A stretch of DNA of 64,000 nucleotides from Alviniconcha marisindica. Its lineage: Eukaryota > Mollusca > Gastropoda > Provannidae. The stretch spans positions 690,001 through 754,000 of the forward strand of contig JABMCL010002919.1 in NCBI GenBank assembly GCA_018857735.1. Reading direction: 5' to 3'. How positions within the stretch are numbered: position 1 is the first letter of the stretch; each line of letters starts with the position of its first letter. Shown here one piece after another: positions 1-14,100 of the stretch. Under the pieces are notes generated by a model. The model did no database searches. It was given only the letters and a program-made list of their open reading frames with translations, and was not told the origin of the DNA. Both the position numbers and the translations under genes were made by a program.

Positions 1-474
1 ATATTGCAGACGCGAACAGAAGCAACAACAAAAAATGATTTAATTTAACGTAGTTTGCCTGCTTGGCAAAAACATCAAGGATATTGGTTGCGAAATCATG
101 CTCTTGTTCCTGTGACAAGGCGGTTGATCACTTCTTCTCTGACTCATCGGCTGGATGCCTACCTCTCACACCTACTCACCGTACACACACCTTCCAGACG
201 GCTTCCTTCCTCTGCAAACACCTTGACACTTCGCATCCCCCATGTTAAAACTAAAATCTTTGGCCAAAGCCTTTTCTCTTAGTGTGCTCCTAAGCAATGG
301 CATTCTCTCTCTTCTGACATCCGTCACAATTTCAATCCTCCCGTGCGTTCAATGCTCTCGTTAAAAGACTCACATCTGCAAATAATACCACAACCGGCCA
401 CTGATTTTCAAATTCTGCCTTCTTTCCTTTCTCTCATCGTCGTCACATTCCTTCTGTGAACCGGGGGCATGTCA

Positions 475-478
<4 letters not shown>
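1..478. other. Unassigned sequence
   Basis: Mildly pyrimidine-rich. No exon, RNA or mobile element recognised. Confidence 0.3.
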
Positions 479-537
<59 letters not shown>

Positions 538-558
538 CGTGCGTGCGTGCGTGCGTGC

Positions 559-597
<39 letters not shown>

Positions 598-683
598 TGA
601 GTGAGTGAGTGCGTGCGTGCGTGCGTGCGTGCGTGCGTGTGTGTGTGTGTGTGTGGAGTGTGTGAGTGCGTGCGTGTGGTGTG

Positions 684-715
<32 letters not shown>

Positions 716-757
716 TGCGTGCATGCGTGCGTGCGTGCGTGCGTGTGTGTGATGTGC
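479..757. repeat. Complex (GT)n / (GCGT)n / (GAGT)n microsatellite
   Basis: Pure GT from 479 to about 534, then alternating GCGT, GAGT and GT blocks to 757. The long open frames it produces on both strands are artefacts. Confidence 0.97.
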
Positions 758-1273
758 GAGGAAGACTACATATATATTACTATAGACCTGTTTATAGGCT
801 TTATGTATATGATTTGTTCGTTGGACACGGTCTTGCAACGCGCGGTGTGCTCACCTTTGCCGGTGAGATACCGCGCTACGGAAGTGACCGCTTTTATCAT
901 TATTAATAATTACTGGCCACGTCCCTCTGCAATGAAAACAATCACAGCCCGTTTCTCGGGTATCCCTGTCTTCTCCACTGGGTGGCAATAAAGAGGTAGC
1001 CTAGGCCATAGTAGTTAGACAAGAATTAGCGTATCGGTGAAAGCGCCGTTAGCAGAAACAGCGGGGAAAGCTTCCGATAATATTGGTAATGACCCGTCGT
1101 TTTAAGAGATCTTTATCGAGGTTCACATGATGGGCCATTCAGGTTCAGGTCAATCAATAAGCCTGTAATAATGTATGTCATGGACGTTGATTCATCCAGC
1201 TTCTGGTGGGCGACTGTTCGGTCAGTTTGCTACTAGTCTTTACTAGCGGCTTCGGTGGTTCCAATCCAGTGCA
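758..1273. other. Unassigned sequence between microsatellites
   Basis: Ordinary mixed-composition sequence; no exon, RNA or mobile element recognised. Confidence 0.3.
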
Positions 1274-1368
1274 GACACAGACAGACAGACAGACACACAC
1301 ACTCACCCACACATACACACACGTACACACACACACGCACGCACGCACGCACAACACACACACACACA
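1274..1368. repeat. (CAGA)n and (CA)n microsatellite
   Basis: Imperfect CAGA units, then CA with CACG blocks. Confidence 0.95.
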
Positions 1369-1589
1369 CTATCATGACATACCTTAATCTTGGTCTAGTT
1401 TTGTAAACATCGAGTAAGTCAAAGAGAAAGAATTCACACCAAAGACTCAGGACTTTGCTGGAAGTGAAACACAAGGAGGAATTAAGTTATGTAATAGCTA
1501 TATGAATTATGGCCATGCTTTAAAGGTAGTCACGGGTATGTTGATCCTTTTCCATTCCTGTCCATGTTTTGCTACGTCTGGACGGCCTA

Positions 1590-2440
1590 CACTGATCTTT
1601 ATGTCCTACATACTAATGTCTTTTAAAGCGAGTAAAACACAATCTTTACGTCCTACATATCAATTTTTAATGCGAGTGAAACATCATGTTTACACCCTGT
1701 ATACTAATTTTTTGAATGCGATTGAAACAATATCTGTTAGTCCTACATACTGTTTTTTAATGCGAGTAAAACACTGTCTTTATGTCCTCCAGACATGTTT
1801 TTAATGCGAGTAAAATACCACCTTTACGTCCTGCATGCTAATCTTTTAATGCGAGTGAAACATTATGTTTATGTCATACATCGTATTGTCTTTACTGCCA
1901 GAGACCGAAGAGTCTGTCAGCCACCGCCAAAACAACAATTTTAAGGAAGTGGGGACCCCGCCAGTGCGAAGCAACTTGTGTACTTTCGCTAATTGCGTTT
2001 CAACGGCTGTGTGGAATAAAGTCACAAAGACAATGCCCGAAGAGCAACTGTTGAGGAACAGCTGAAGCAAAGGACTGTCCAAACTCTCTATGAGGGCCCA
2101 GCTCCACCTCCCTGTTCTTGATCTCTCTTCTTGGGTTCTCTTGAAGGTCCAGCTCCACCTCCCTGCTCTTGATCTCGCCTGGACCCGCAAATGATTGTCC
2201 AACTTTCTATGAGAGCCCAGCTCCACCTCCATCCTCTCTGATTTGTTTTAATGCGAGTGAAACACTATCTTTACATCCTACAGCCTTTTTTTTAATTTTT
2301 TTTTTAATGTGAGTGAAACACTATCTTTACGTCCTATAGAAGAAAGAAAAAATTAAAATTCGAATGAAAGACCATCTTTGTGCTCTGGATACTAATTTTT
2401 GAATGCGACTGGAACACTATCTTTACGCCCTACAGACTAA
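1590..2440. repeat. 44-45 bp tandem repeat, split by an insertion
   Basis: Units carry AATGCGAGTGAAACA followed by CTTTACGTCCTACATACT. The GCGAGT core recurs near 1630, 1672, 1717, 1762, 1807 and 1851, then again near 2252, 2310, 2358 and 2405. The array is interrupted at about 1905-2245 by an unrelated dispersed repeat. Confidence 0.9.
1908..2237 (-). mobile_element. Dispersed SINE-like repeat, 5' portion
   Basis: Inserted in the tandem array. Its reverse complement matches 62906-63190: the GGAGGTGGAGCTGG blocks, then GACATTGTCTTTGTGACT, then GAAAC...GTGCACAAG-like sequence ending TTGTTNTGGCGGNGG. The GGAGGTGGAGCTGG block recurs several times within the copy. This copy lacks the 3' module present in the other. 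Confidence 0.7.
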
Positions 2441-2693
2441 CCTTCTAAAACCATGTTTTATCTAATACAGCTAGAAGAGATCTTGTCATTAAACCTCTCC
2501 AACTAGTACAAATTCGGCTGGTGCACGCCAAACCTCTTCTCTACACTTGCTCTCCATAGAACAGAGAATATAAAACATTTCGTCTCTGCATCAGATTATG
2601 ATTGGCACTGCCCCTCAGTACTTGGCTGAACTTGTCCATATTAACGTCCCTTCTAAGTCTCCTGTATTCTTCTTTGAGTGATAGATTTTTGGC

Positions 2694-2696
<3 letters not shown>

Positions 2697-2774
<78 letters not shown>
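2697..2774. repeat. (GA)n microsatellite
   Basis: Uninterrupted GA dinucleotides, about 39 units. Confidence 0.98.
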
Positions 2775-2776
<2 letters not shown>

Positions 2777-3002
2777 AACCCAATTTCTTTTAGATTGCTT
2801 ATGTTTTTATTAACAATTGTAAATGTAAAATGTAGAGCAGTAGCTGAAAAAATAAAGACAAAGCCACACACACACACACAATACAAAAATTAGATTCTGC
2901 CAGTTTGGTGACGATAGTTTTGAAGAAAAAAGAAAAAAAGACTAAACACCAAAATAAAAAGATATCACTAGCAATCACATCAAACCTAATAAAGTAGTTC
3001 TA

Positions 3003-3103
<101 letters not shown>

Positions 3104-6100
3104 CAACGGGAGCCACTGCAACACTTTTAGAAGATTGATTAAATTCAGATTTGATGAATATAAAAATTCCCTGCTATATCAGTATTTCCTAATATTTTAT
3201 ACTTAAAAATCTCCAAAACAAAGGCAGCTGTATAAATACTACATACGGATATGTACACCAAAATATATAGGACGTACAAACCAGTGCCCATTTGGAACCG
3301 ACATTTGATATTTACTCACAAGACAAAAGTGGAAGTGCTCTTGCTAATGCCACGGAACAGTGATAGCAGCAATGTACGAGACATTATTTTTCAGTTTAAG
3401 ATTTCAAATATATTGCTGTTTTGGTACCTAATATGGGCTTCTGGATTAATAGTAAGCATTAACAAATGAAAAGTTCCACTACTGTGGAATTATATCTAAG
3501 TACAGAAGTTTCCACATCAGTATTAATGAGATGCTGTTGTACAAACTTCTAGGGAAAAACAACAACACTTAACTTTATTATTCTCTTTCAAATTTTGGTA
3601 TTACAGAGTTTCAACAACTTCAACAGGATATGCCACCTTGCATGGCATGACCCCCTCCCCTCCACAGTGTACCCAGTTAAGTTGTCAGTACAACTGTGTC
3701 CATTTTCTTTGCACTTTAGTATAACATGTTGGGGTACAAAAGGTAAAGCACGAAAAGGTCAAAACTTCATAAAATGCCAAACCCCTAAACATCAAGAAGC
3801 AGTTTAGACATTTATACACTTTTAAAGGTTCAAACCTTGTTATTACCGTGACCTTGTGAAAACACCAAAACTCGGCAACCCAAGTTTTCTTAGGAACCTA
3901 GAACCAGCACCCCAAGTTTGGTTGCCAAAGATTTGACACTTCTGAATATGAGGGACATTTCAAACAAATTGTAGATTTGGTTCTCACTGTGACTTGGAAC
4001 CTGAAGAAAGCAATGTGGATTTTGCAACTCACTCTTTGTCTGCTACCAAGGTACCCACATATCAAATCTGATAGCACAGATTTCAGCTGTTCAGAACAGC
4101 CTTTTCATAAACACAGAGGAGCTTAACTCTACCACCTTGACCTTGAAGACAGCAGGCAGAGCATTTCTCAGGACACTGTGGTTCATAATGACCCACGAGC
4201 ACCTAACTTTTGGCTGTGAAAGGCTCATTTGCAGTTCAGAAGTTGCAGGGAAGAGGCAGACTACCACTTCTTCAAAATGTGAGCCATCACTGTGGCTTAA
4301 TCTTAAAGATGGGTCCAATTGTCGCCACAATATTTGCAAAGAGTTAAAAATCCAGAATATATCAGACATGAGTATGTGTCGAGGAGCTGAAACCAACCTC
4401 AGTGACCTTGACCTTGAAGATAGCAGTCCGATACAGCACACAACACTTCAGCTTATGATGCTGTGCCATTGCACCAAGTTTTATTTCAAAAGGTTCAGAA
4501 AATGTACTCCAGGCAAACCTGGGACACATAGACTAACTGACAAGGCGATTCCAACTTATGCGCTCCCCACCCCTACCCTTCCAACTTTATTATGGGGGTG
4601 TAAATGAAAGATTACACCTGATATTGTGTCATTCACCAATTCCTACTGAACAAAACAACACTCACGAGAAAGAAAGAAACAAACAAAAAATACAGTTGTG
4701 CTCTCAGATATACCTGAAGTGCTGGTGAACATCTCAGTAATTGTGCCCTGAATACCTACGAACACGATTCCTGTAACACTGAATACCCACCACACAAATG
4801 ACAAATGACATGTTCAGAGGAATTTCTGCTGTATACTGAAAACATCAAGAGAATGAATGTGGAGAAATCCCAAAGCATTTGAAACTGTAAGCTTAGAGAG
4901 CCGAAAAACAGAAGTACAGTTGTGTGTCAGGAGTCAGCTGGTCTTGAAAGAGGCTGTCCAAGAGAAATAAACAACATATGGCAGGGTGTGGAGGGGGAGG
5001 GTGGGGGAAGGGAGATGGGTGAGTAACAAGGCATCAATACCTCTGGAGGAGAAACAGGCACATAGGAAACAATATTCTGGACTACCAAGCAAGACCGGTC
5101 CCACAAAGCAGTCTATACATATTGTAAAAAACACAAAATGAAGCAAAAACTGAACATGTGGAAGGTTGGAGACTATGGGGTGGAGTTGTAATGAAGAGTT
5201 GTAACAACGTCGCAAGCTGCAACATGAAATCAGTTAAATGGATTTGTAAACACTCTCGGCATATCAAAAACAAAAACAACATTGCTCAGTGACTAACAGC
5301 ACAACACCTTGTAACAGTGTACTACTACATGTAACAGTTTAGACACCACATGTACCTTCAAAGAGGACACCTTACAATAGAAACATTTAGAGTCAGCACA
5401 ATGTTCCTAAGACTTAACTGACCTCACTCAAAACTATTAACATAGGAAAAATGACAACAACAACAACACCTTCAAAAACACCGTGCAGACACATATTCAC
5501 AAGATATCAATGTGCAGTACTTTGGGCCTTCAGATGCCTTTTCAGCTGCATGAACTGAGGAAGCAAAGTAGTTTCCATAATACCTCCATGGCTGAATAAC
5601 TGACTGAGAGCAATTGTAAACCTATTTCAAATATCATTTTCACTTTCATGAGTCATATCTGAGACCTGGGAGGAAGAACACCAAAGTACTGCCATGACAC
5701 CTCTGTTGTGAATGAATGAACCAACTCAGTTTGAACTCTGTTGGAAAAAAACATCTCTGACACCCATTTCACAGAGAAGACAAATACAGGCACACACACA
5801 CATACACACACACACACTAATTTTGCCCGACAAAGTATGCACATTTAAACATGCATCTCTGTATGTGTACTGCATGTACTACATGACAGTCAAACACCTT
5901 TTTCAACAAAGGCAATAAGCACCAAGACATTGTGATCAGGCCAGTGCAGTGAACTGATGATGCAATCAACAATCATCTGATCACATGCTACAGAAACAGA
6001 CATCATCATGAGGGAAACAGTCACAGTTCGGTCCATTTGTACTTCACAAAACAGAACGAGTTGAACAGAGCACTTCAGGAGACGAATTCAAAATTATTTA

Positions 6101-6107
6101 GATTCAT
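3104..6107. other. GPD2 3' flank with old dispersed repeats
   Basis: No exon recognised. 3820-4460 contains diverged, recurring CCAAGTTTGGTTGCC-like and TGACCTTGACCTTGAAGA motifs (at about 4133 and 4402), resembling an ancient interspersed repeat; a related CCTTGA motif is at about 14150. 4460-4610 looks like a related tail. The longest frame, 4137-4607, follows this repeat and is not considered a gene. Confidence 0.4.
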
Positions 6108-6290
6108 TTTATTTACAGCTCACGGATTAGTAGAATTCTGACACTGACCACAGAGATAATATCACATCCCTTTAGTGTGAGGGACACAGTTCACATAAAT
6201 ATGGCCGATGCACTTCAGCGAATCACAAGTCATCAGTTAATTATATTTCATAACATTACATCTGATACTCCCCTTAATTAGTCATTTATT
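6108..6290 (-). terminator. GPD2 candidate poly(A) signals (isoform C)
   Basis: Minus-strand AATAAA hexamers at 6285-6290 and 6108-6113. They would give a 3' untranslated region of about 1.3-1.5 kb after the stop at 7584. Which one is used, if either, is not known. Confidence 0.3.
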
Positions 6291-7583
6291 ATGAAGAATG
6301 CGTTTTTCATTTGTTAGTTACTAAAATTCCCACAATTGCAATTGTTATATGCAACCAAAGTATGGCTATTGCATGATGAACTGAAAACTGACTTCCTCCA
6401 GACGTTTGCTCTTACAAACTGCATTTACCACCTTCGCTGCCTCTGGGAAATAATGTTTAGAATATCTGTGTTAGTTTTCCCCAACCAAAAGCAGCAAAAT
6501 TCAGCATAAAATTAAGATAATCCCTATGACAGATTTATGCATGCGGAAGAAGAAGAAATTTCTAAACTATAACTTGCCGAATAATCAGCCAATGAACCCC
6601 TGCCTGTATGTTTACTTACATTTGCAAAAACACAGCTTTGGTCTTCTGACAATGCCCTCAAGCAGTTGCAGTGCCCACCATTATCCATGAACTAGTCTTG
6701 TTGTCATTTCTGATACAATGAATTTGTTAAAATGTATTCATGCTTTTAATGCTTCTGAGTAAAATGTGAAGGAAAGTGGGCTACATTCAAGTTTGAACTG
6801 TTTGTCTGCAAAGGTGTGCATGGTCACGCGTGCCTGTCTTGTGAAAAGCACAGGCTCTGGAAGTGACTTTCTGAATGTTGGTGGCCATGGCTTGTTTACA
6901 CATACAGCTTCATTGACATAAAGCAGAAATCAAAATCTGTTCTTGAGATGAAAACGAAGAATTCTGCAATGGGTTACATGGAAGAGTGCCAGGGTAACAA
7001 CAAAATAATCAACTGCCAAGTGCCTCTGATGTTCGCACCCATGACAACAAAGACCAAATCTGATGACCGGGACACACAATGCTCTAAGCACAAAGGGTGG
7101 GTAAAGAAGCAGTAGTAGTAACTGGATTTTAATGTCATGTCAAGGTAAAAGAAGCAGGAATGGAGCAAACTTGAGCATTTTCAACACTTCTTTTTTCTTT
7201 TTAGGGTCAGCGCAGGTACCTAAACAAGCTTTTGCAAGGAAGCCAGTTATGAGAATGACCTAAGCTGTAAAATCTGAGGACAAATACATGCAGTAAAAAA
7301 CACTGTCAGTTTGGAACTTGCACATGTATGAATATTAGACAATGCAATGCAACCTACGGCTTTGTGTATTCTACAATGACAGAATCTACAGTGCACATAT
7401 ACAGCACTGGTTAATCCAACAAACACGAAATGCCAGAAACTGAAGGAAACAACCTGGGGCTGTGTGCAGAGTTGTAAAATAACACTGAAAACACAGTTTG
7501 AGTTCGTCTTTTCCCACAGATAAATTGGACTCTCAAGTCCTGGCAGGACTGTTGCAGAGGCTGGTGGCTGTGACCATCAGCCA
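6291..7583 (-). other. GPD2: Probable GPD2 3' untranslated region
   Basis: AT-rich, no repeats, directly follows the stop of the conserved last exon and precedes candidate poly(A) hexamers. Extent inferred. Confidence 0.4.
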
Positions 7584-7709
7584 TCACACTCCACCACCAC
7601 TGCGTTCCACTGGGATGGGCTTGGACTTTGCCTCATTCTCTGCACTGAACTGGGCCGCCATGGCAAGTCTGGAGTTGCTAATCACCCCCGTCTTCAGGGC
7701 GTTCATCAG
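7584..7709 (-). CDS. GPD2: GPD2 conserved terminal exon C
   Basis: Acceptor GGGTTTCAG|CTGATG, phase 0. Encodes [20 protein letters not shown] and a tail ending [11 protein letters not shown], then TGA. This is the widely conserved animal GPD2 C-terminus (compare PIPVDRSCGGL in human), so it is the ancestral last exon. Confidence 0.95.
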   Translation of the reverse strand: MMNALKTGVISNSRLAMAAQFSAENEAKSKPIPVERSGGGV

Positions 7710-8558
7710 CTGAAACCCAAAACACAACTGTCAGCAAGCGATACCCGCGGAGGTTAACCACTCAAAACAAAACACAAATTATGCAGAATTCTGAAGATCT
7801 GTTGCACATTTTTCCCCCACTGACCCTTCTCTCAATTTTCTGACTGGACACACTTTAACCAAAAGCTACTTGTTTTATACTGTCACTGTAAAACAAACTA
7901 TTACATAAAATAAAAAAGAACAAAAGAAGGAAACACAAAACAAAACAAAAATGCTTTAACAATGGAACCCTACAGACTTGGTTATCACAAGGCTAAAAAG
8001 AAATTACATCACATGTAAAAATAAAGCATACTGTTATTAACCAGGTATTGCAAAAAACAACAACACATCTTCATCATTGTTACTGTGCTAATATAAGTAA
8101 TAACCTATGTATTTAAATGTTGATATAACTTGCCAGTGAGTGTGATATTCCAATAAAATCAGAACCAAGTTAAAAACTACAACTTAACTTGTAACAAAAC
8201 TGAACCTCCTCCAACAAACAACCGCAACAATGCAAAAATACACCATAACAAGAACAAGAGAAAGACAGCAGACCAAAAACTATCACAAGAAAATGAAACA
8301 ATGGAAAAGAACATACAAACTCAACTTGAGAAATAAATAAATATGAACATATAGAAGACAGAATAAAAGGATTGGGGGGGGTAGAAGTCATATTAATTTG
8401 AGACAACTTTCCTCTAGTCTACAAGAGGTCAAAAATGAACCCATTTGTGTTAATGGCAAGCAATAAGAATGACAAATAATGACACACAAAATAATATAAT
8501 GAAGCTGGAGTTTGTATTGCTACATATACACCACACCCCTTCCTCCCTGTTCTTGGTT

Positions 8559-8649
<91 letters not shown>

Positions 8650-9091
8650 AAACCATATGCCCAAAAATAAGCACCAAAGCAACCCATGCTGAGACAATCA
8701 GTGTGGTAACTGCTGGCTTCAGAAGAAGACAAATAAATGAAGAAAAGATAAAGAATATAAGACATACCACAGAAGAAAAAAAAAGAAAAAAAAGCTTTTA
8801 AGTACAAAGAGGTACAAAGGAAACAAAAAATATATGTTTTTCATCACATACCCTAGCTACCATCCTAAGTCCACATTTTGTTTCAGTTCTCCTCTTTCAC
8901 ATCCTACCATTCTAGGTTCTCTTTTTTGTTTATTTTCATTTTTACTGGCTTTATTTGACATCTCGGCAAGACAGGACAATCCTGAAGGTTCATAATTTAT
9001 ATGGTCTAATCAAGAGTATGTGGTTTGAAATTATGTATTTATTACAGTCTAACTGGGGGGTGGGGGTGGGGGTGAGAGGAGAGAGAGCGAG

Positions 9092-9153
<62 letters not shown>

Positions 9154-9188
9154 AAATGTCAGTTGTTTAAAAAAAAAAAATTAAAAAT

Positions 9189-9227
<39 letters not shown>

Positions 9228-11007
9228 TCCAAAAGAGCAAGCAATAGAAACCACATGCCAAGGAACTGTCCAATGAAATGAAATCAACTCCAACATTTTC
9301 GCATCTCAAATGGCAGCCAGCAGCAGCAGCACTAAGTCGTGGTGTGCACATCACCTTGTTCAACCACTTCTTCGTTTTCTTCTTCAGCAATCTCCACCAC
9401 TTCAACAGGCACGGGCTGATAACTGGTAATTTGCTCCTCATCCACATCATCATCATCAGCTTTGCACATACTGTAGTCAGGCACTTGAATAACTCGAGAG
9501 GTGAGGATTAGAGCAAGCTTCCTGTAATCCAAGTCCACTTCTCCCGACGTGCTTTGCGCAATTTTTCGAAGAACGCCCAACAGCTGATGGTCATAAAGTC
9601 AGAAGAGTGTGCATAAGTGACTGCTGGACCCCCTGCCCCCCCCCCCCTTCCTTTTCAATGGGCAAGAGTCACAAACGCACAAAGTTGAGTAAACAGAGGT
9701 GGGCCAATGCAAGCATGCATATTTGGCCTTTCAAATTATTTCTTCAGAGCCAAGTGATAAAACCTGAAATAAAAATATGTTGCAGAGATTAATGCTGGAG
9801 TTGATTTCATTTTGACAGTTCCACGCATGTACCAAAAGGCTTCCTTAGTTTTGTCTTCTTCTTATTATTATTTTTTAAATAAAAAAAATTGTGTGTGTGT
9901 GTGTGTGCATGCGTGTGTGCGTGCGTGCGTGTGTATGTACATGTCTTTTTTCATTTTTCCCTCTCTTCCAAATCAAAAAAAAGAAGAAAAAAAAGCAGGG
10001 GGCAGAAGACAAATACAGATAAACAGAGAGGATGCTGAACATTTTGAAGGAAAACAAAAACCACCTGATTCGGTAATACAAAAATAAAACACATGCTCAG
10101 GAACAAAACAAAATAAAACCAACTCCAACCTTTTTACAACTTCAGGTTCCACAGTTTTAAAAAAAGAAAAAAAGAATAGGAGAAGCTTGGACTGCCTTCA
10201 CGAAGTTCATGTGCAGTGTGCACACTGAGATATACTGCTATAATAATATGGCATTTTCAGGACACAGCATCAAGGCTTGAAGAGTTACTCATCACCCTGG
10301 TCTGCATCTTTGTTGTCTGCTGCTTGGTCTTCTTCTGCATTTGAGCATGATACTGCTTGTTACTTGCCAGTCTCTTTGCTATCTTCTGCTAGAGTTGTTT
10401 CTGTGGCTGTTCATGTACCACCACCATTATCAGGATCATCTTCTTGAGAAACAGTTTCCTCTGCACCTTCAGAAGTATTCTCAGGTTCCTCTGTTTCAAC
10501 AATGACAACGATCTCAACATCTTCATCACCATCTGCATCTTCAACTGTAACAACTATATCAGCATCCTCCTCAGTTGTGATGGCCACATTAATGTCTTCA
10601 GAAGTGTCTTCAGAAGTGTCAGTGTTTGCTACGTTTTCGGCATCTGTGTTCTCTTCGGCGACAACTTCGGCAACAACTGCATCTTCACCACTGCCAGTTT
10701 CTGCGTCATCAGCAATGGTCCTTGCACTTTTACTTTTGCCAATTTGGTTAGGGTTCATGCTGGTCAGGACCGCGGAGAGTCTCTTGTGGTCCAGGTCACA
10801 TTCCACGCAGCTTCTGGCAATGATTCGCAGGACACTCAAAAGCTGTTGGGGATGACACATGCAACAGGATATGAGGGTTACTGTGCTATCTGTTTGGAAA
10901 CAGAAGTTCATAAATCTGGAACCCAGCTTCCATCTCCCATTACCTTCAACGCATGCCTTTTTTTGTTTGTTTCTCCTTCAGATGGGTGAAGGGAAGGAGG
11001 TATGTCA

Positions 11008-11052
<45 letters not shown>

Positions 11053-11094
11053 AAAGAGGAGAGGAGAGGAAAGGAGGGAGAGGAGGGGGGGGGG

Positions 11095-11173
<79 letters not shown>

Positions 11174-14100
11174 GACTGACGGACTGAACTTTATTACACA
11201 AGAGAGAGAGAGGCTTAGACATTCCACATCAAATCCATCCAACTCACACTTGTGAAAATCTATTTAGCGTGTGACACTGCTGAACTACATGTATGCAAAC
11301 ACAGCTGCATGCAGTCTGCAACCCTTTCACTACTTCTGAATCCCCTTCAGCAGCGAAGTTCCTCACTCATAATGCCAAAGCAGTGCATGCTTAGGGACAG
11401 AACGATGCGCAAAACTGACATGCCTTGAACCTGGCCTGTACACAGATGTTTATCAACACCAGTTGTGAGCAAATCTGGTCTATAGTCCACCATTGTTTGG
11501 GTAAAAACCACTGGTGTATTTCAAGACACAAAACAGTCCTTATCTGGGACACAAGGTTTTGTTCTAAATCACACAATGGAAGTTGGGGTTCATCCAGGCA
11601 CTGGTGCACCTGCTTACAGACCATACAAGCAACTGAACTGAAGTGACTGCCTCCTCAGAAGCACGTCAGACCTAAGTATCTGGCCAAGCGTTTCAAAAAC
11701 TTGACAAAGCAGTTGGAAATTGAAGAGGAGTGATGAAAGTTTGCCCTGCACAGCTGACAAACCGGGTGGAAGGTTGCCATTACAAGTAAACACCGAAACA
11801 GTGATAGCCATTGCTGACACTATACTCATTGATGCTACTGTGTGACTAGATAGCGCTGCTCTCAGTCTCAATGTCTCTGCACCATCCTAGGTCTCATTCA
11901 ATTTGTATTTCTTTTATGTGCACCACCAGCTGTGGAATGTTGCCCAGACTACTGGGATTCCCACAGTCTGATGTAGAAGAAGGACCTGTAGCCTTGTGCA
12001 GGCAAAGCAAATAACCTACTTTTCCTCAAACAGGGGGTGTGGTGGAATGGTTGTAAAAAGAACTCAGGATTAGGAAGCTGCTGGTTTAAATCCCAGTTCT
12101 GACAGTAACCATCTGCATCTGATAAATGGTAATATTAATTTGACCTTTGTGTGGACAATAAACTGTAGTTGCCTCCATTTATAACATATCACTGTCAGCT
12201 GCTTGAGGTACACCTTTCAAGGGTTGATACAGATTGTTTTGGGTAAACACTGATTGAAAACTGTCATTTCAAATCCACAAAATTAAAAAAAACACCTCAT
12301 TAATTTGAATTCAACAGCACTCTGACACTTGTACTGTTGTAGCACTTCATATAAACATGAGCATGATGGCTACTAAATTCAGACTGTTCCGCTTAATGTA
12401 TTGCCATTATTTATACGTTACTCAGGAATATAACACAAGAATATCTTATGCTTTCAAAAAAATATCAAAATGATGCAAAGAGTTATAAAAAAGAAGGAGA
12501 TATATATATATATAAAAAATAACACAACTTCCAGTTAATTAGTTTTCAACCACAAAATATCTGAAACACGTCAGTTTTGTCAGTTCACATAGACAGCTGG
12601 TTGTAGGTTAATTGGAAGAGATACAAATATGTTTTAAAAGAGCAAGTATTGTGTCAGTTAATGCCAAGTGAGAAAATATGCATATGTGTACGTGTGTGTG
12701 TGTGCAAATATATATAACAGGGATCGCATTAATCCAGTAAACATGCCAGATCCGATCTGGATGCGTTTTGGTTATGGCCAGTTATGGCCGTTACGAACAG
12801 TGTGCAGCCAGAATCAGGCCAGACTGTGTATGCCTGATCTGACTTCCCACATCTGATTCAGTCCTGTTTTTCCAAAGAAAGTATGGATCATATTGTGCAA
12901 AACTGACCCAGATCCGATCTGGATGGCCTGGTCAGGGTTTGGTCAAACACATCTGGTCTGGAAGCAAGCTGGTGTGAAGGAATGATCAGGCCTGGTTTCT
13001 GGCAGGATGCAACTGGCCTGCTATCAGTTTCCCACTTTCAGACTCGGTTGCATTCTTCCAGACATCTCAGATCATATTGTGCAAACCAGCCCTGATCTGA
13101 TAGTTTGGGCTGACTGTGTCAGTTTGGGCCAAATGGATCCAGTCCGGAAGCAAACTGTGTGTAAGAATCATCCGGCCTGCTTCCAGCCAACACCTCTGAG
13201 CTGATCTGGGTAAGACGCGAATCGGATCTGGCATGTTTACTGGGAAGACATACTTTATGCATATTTTACTAAGTTTTGAATGCCACATATTGCATTTTTC
13301 AGATAGTGGCACATAATGCACATGCAAAAATCAAAGGGCTAGTTTCCTTACGGGCCACAATCACAAACAAATCTAAAAAGGACTACTGTCCCAGCAGTGC
13401 CTGTGTCTTGCTAGCCTTTAAACACACACACAATCAGCATTGCTGTTACCATTAGCTTGAATTCCACAGGATGCAAAAGAGGCTTCAGTGGACAGAATTT
13501 CATCAATACCAGTATTACATCTGACACAGTATTAATTTAGACTGTGGGGCAAAACCACTGATGGAAGCTCCTCAAAATGGAGGGACTTACTGGGCCAGAC
13601 TGCTGCTTTTCACATTTTACATGGATAGGAAAATAACTGCCCTGTGCATGTTTACTGGACGCACTGGCATAAGCCATACGCCATTTAAAACAACTATTGT
13701 GATCCCTGTATATATAAATATATATAAAATAATAAAGCATAATTTTAACAACTGATATGCTACTTTTCCAGTGAGTTGCAGTGAATGAAGGAAAGTGAAC
13801 TTGGGAAATGCACTGAAGAGTTGGCAAGAAGTCATGCAGATGGCAAAATTAAACACCTACTGCAGCAATCATGTGAAAGAAGACACACAAAAGAAGGTGG
13901 CAGCTTAAGACACTAGTATTTCTAATTCAGTTTTGGTTTTGCAGCATTATTCCACATCAAAAGCTATACCGTTTTGATCCCTGCTTGTAATGAGCAGCTC
14001 GATTTTTTTAGCCAGCTGGAGACCAATATGACATTGTTTCAAGAAATAAAAAAAAAAAAATAAAAAAAATAAAAATAAAAAACAAACAAAAAGAGCAATT

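Noticed and set aside
443..991. Open frames of 100-130 codons on both strands
   Set aside because: They are translations of GT/GCGT microsatellite (Cys-Val and His-Thr runs), not genes. The same applies at 2541-2886, 3003-3206, 8450-8807, 10908-11255, 23336-23655, 40047-40408, 53860-54446, 56641-58424 and 58586-59044.
4137..4607. Plus-strand frame of 156 codons
   Set aside because: It spans old dispersed repeat motifs (CCTTGACCTTGAAGA) and shows no family resemblance, splice structure or codon bias.
10444..10989. Plus-strand open frame of 181 codons
   Set aside because: It lies antisense to GPD2 alternative exon A, and its openness is explained by the Glu/Asp codon bias of that exon. The Ser/Thr/Ala-rich frame at 10502-10855 is the same kind of shadow.
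11614..11871. Possible fourth GPD2 terminal exon ([20 protein letters not shown] on the minus strand)
   Set aside because: It resembles LLxVLR weakly, but there is no AG acceptor directly before the Leu codons and no in-phase alternative with the same start; similarity may be chance.
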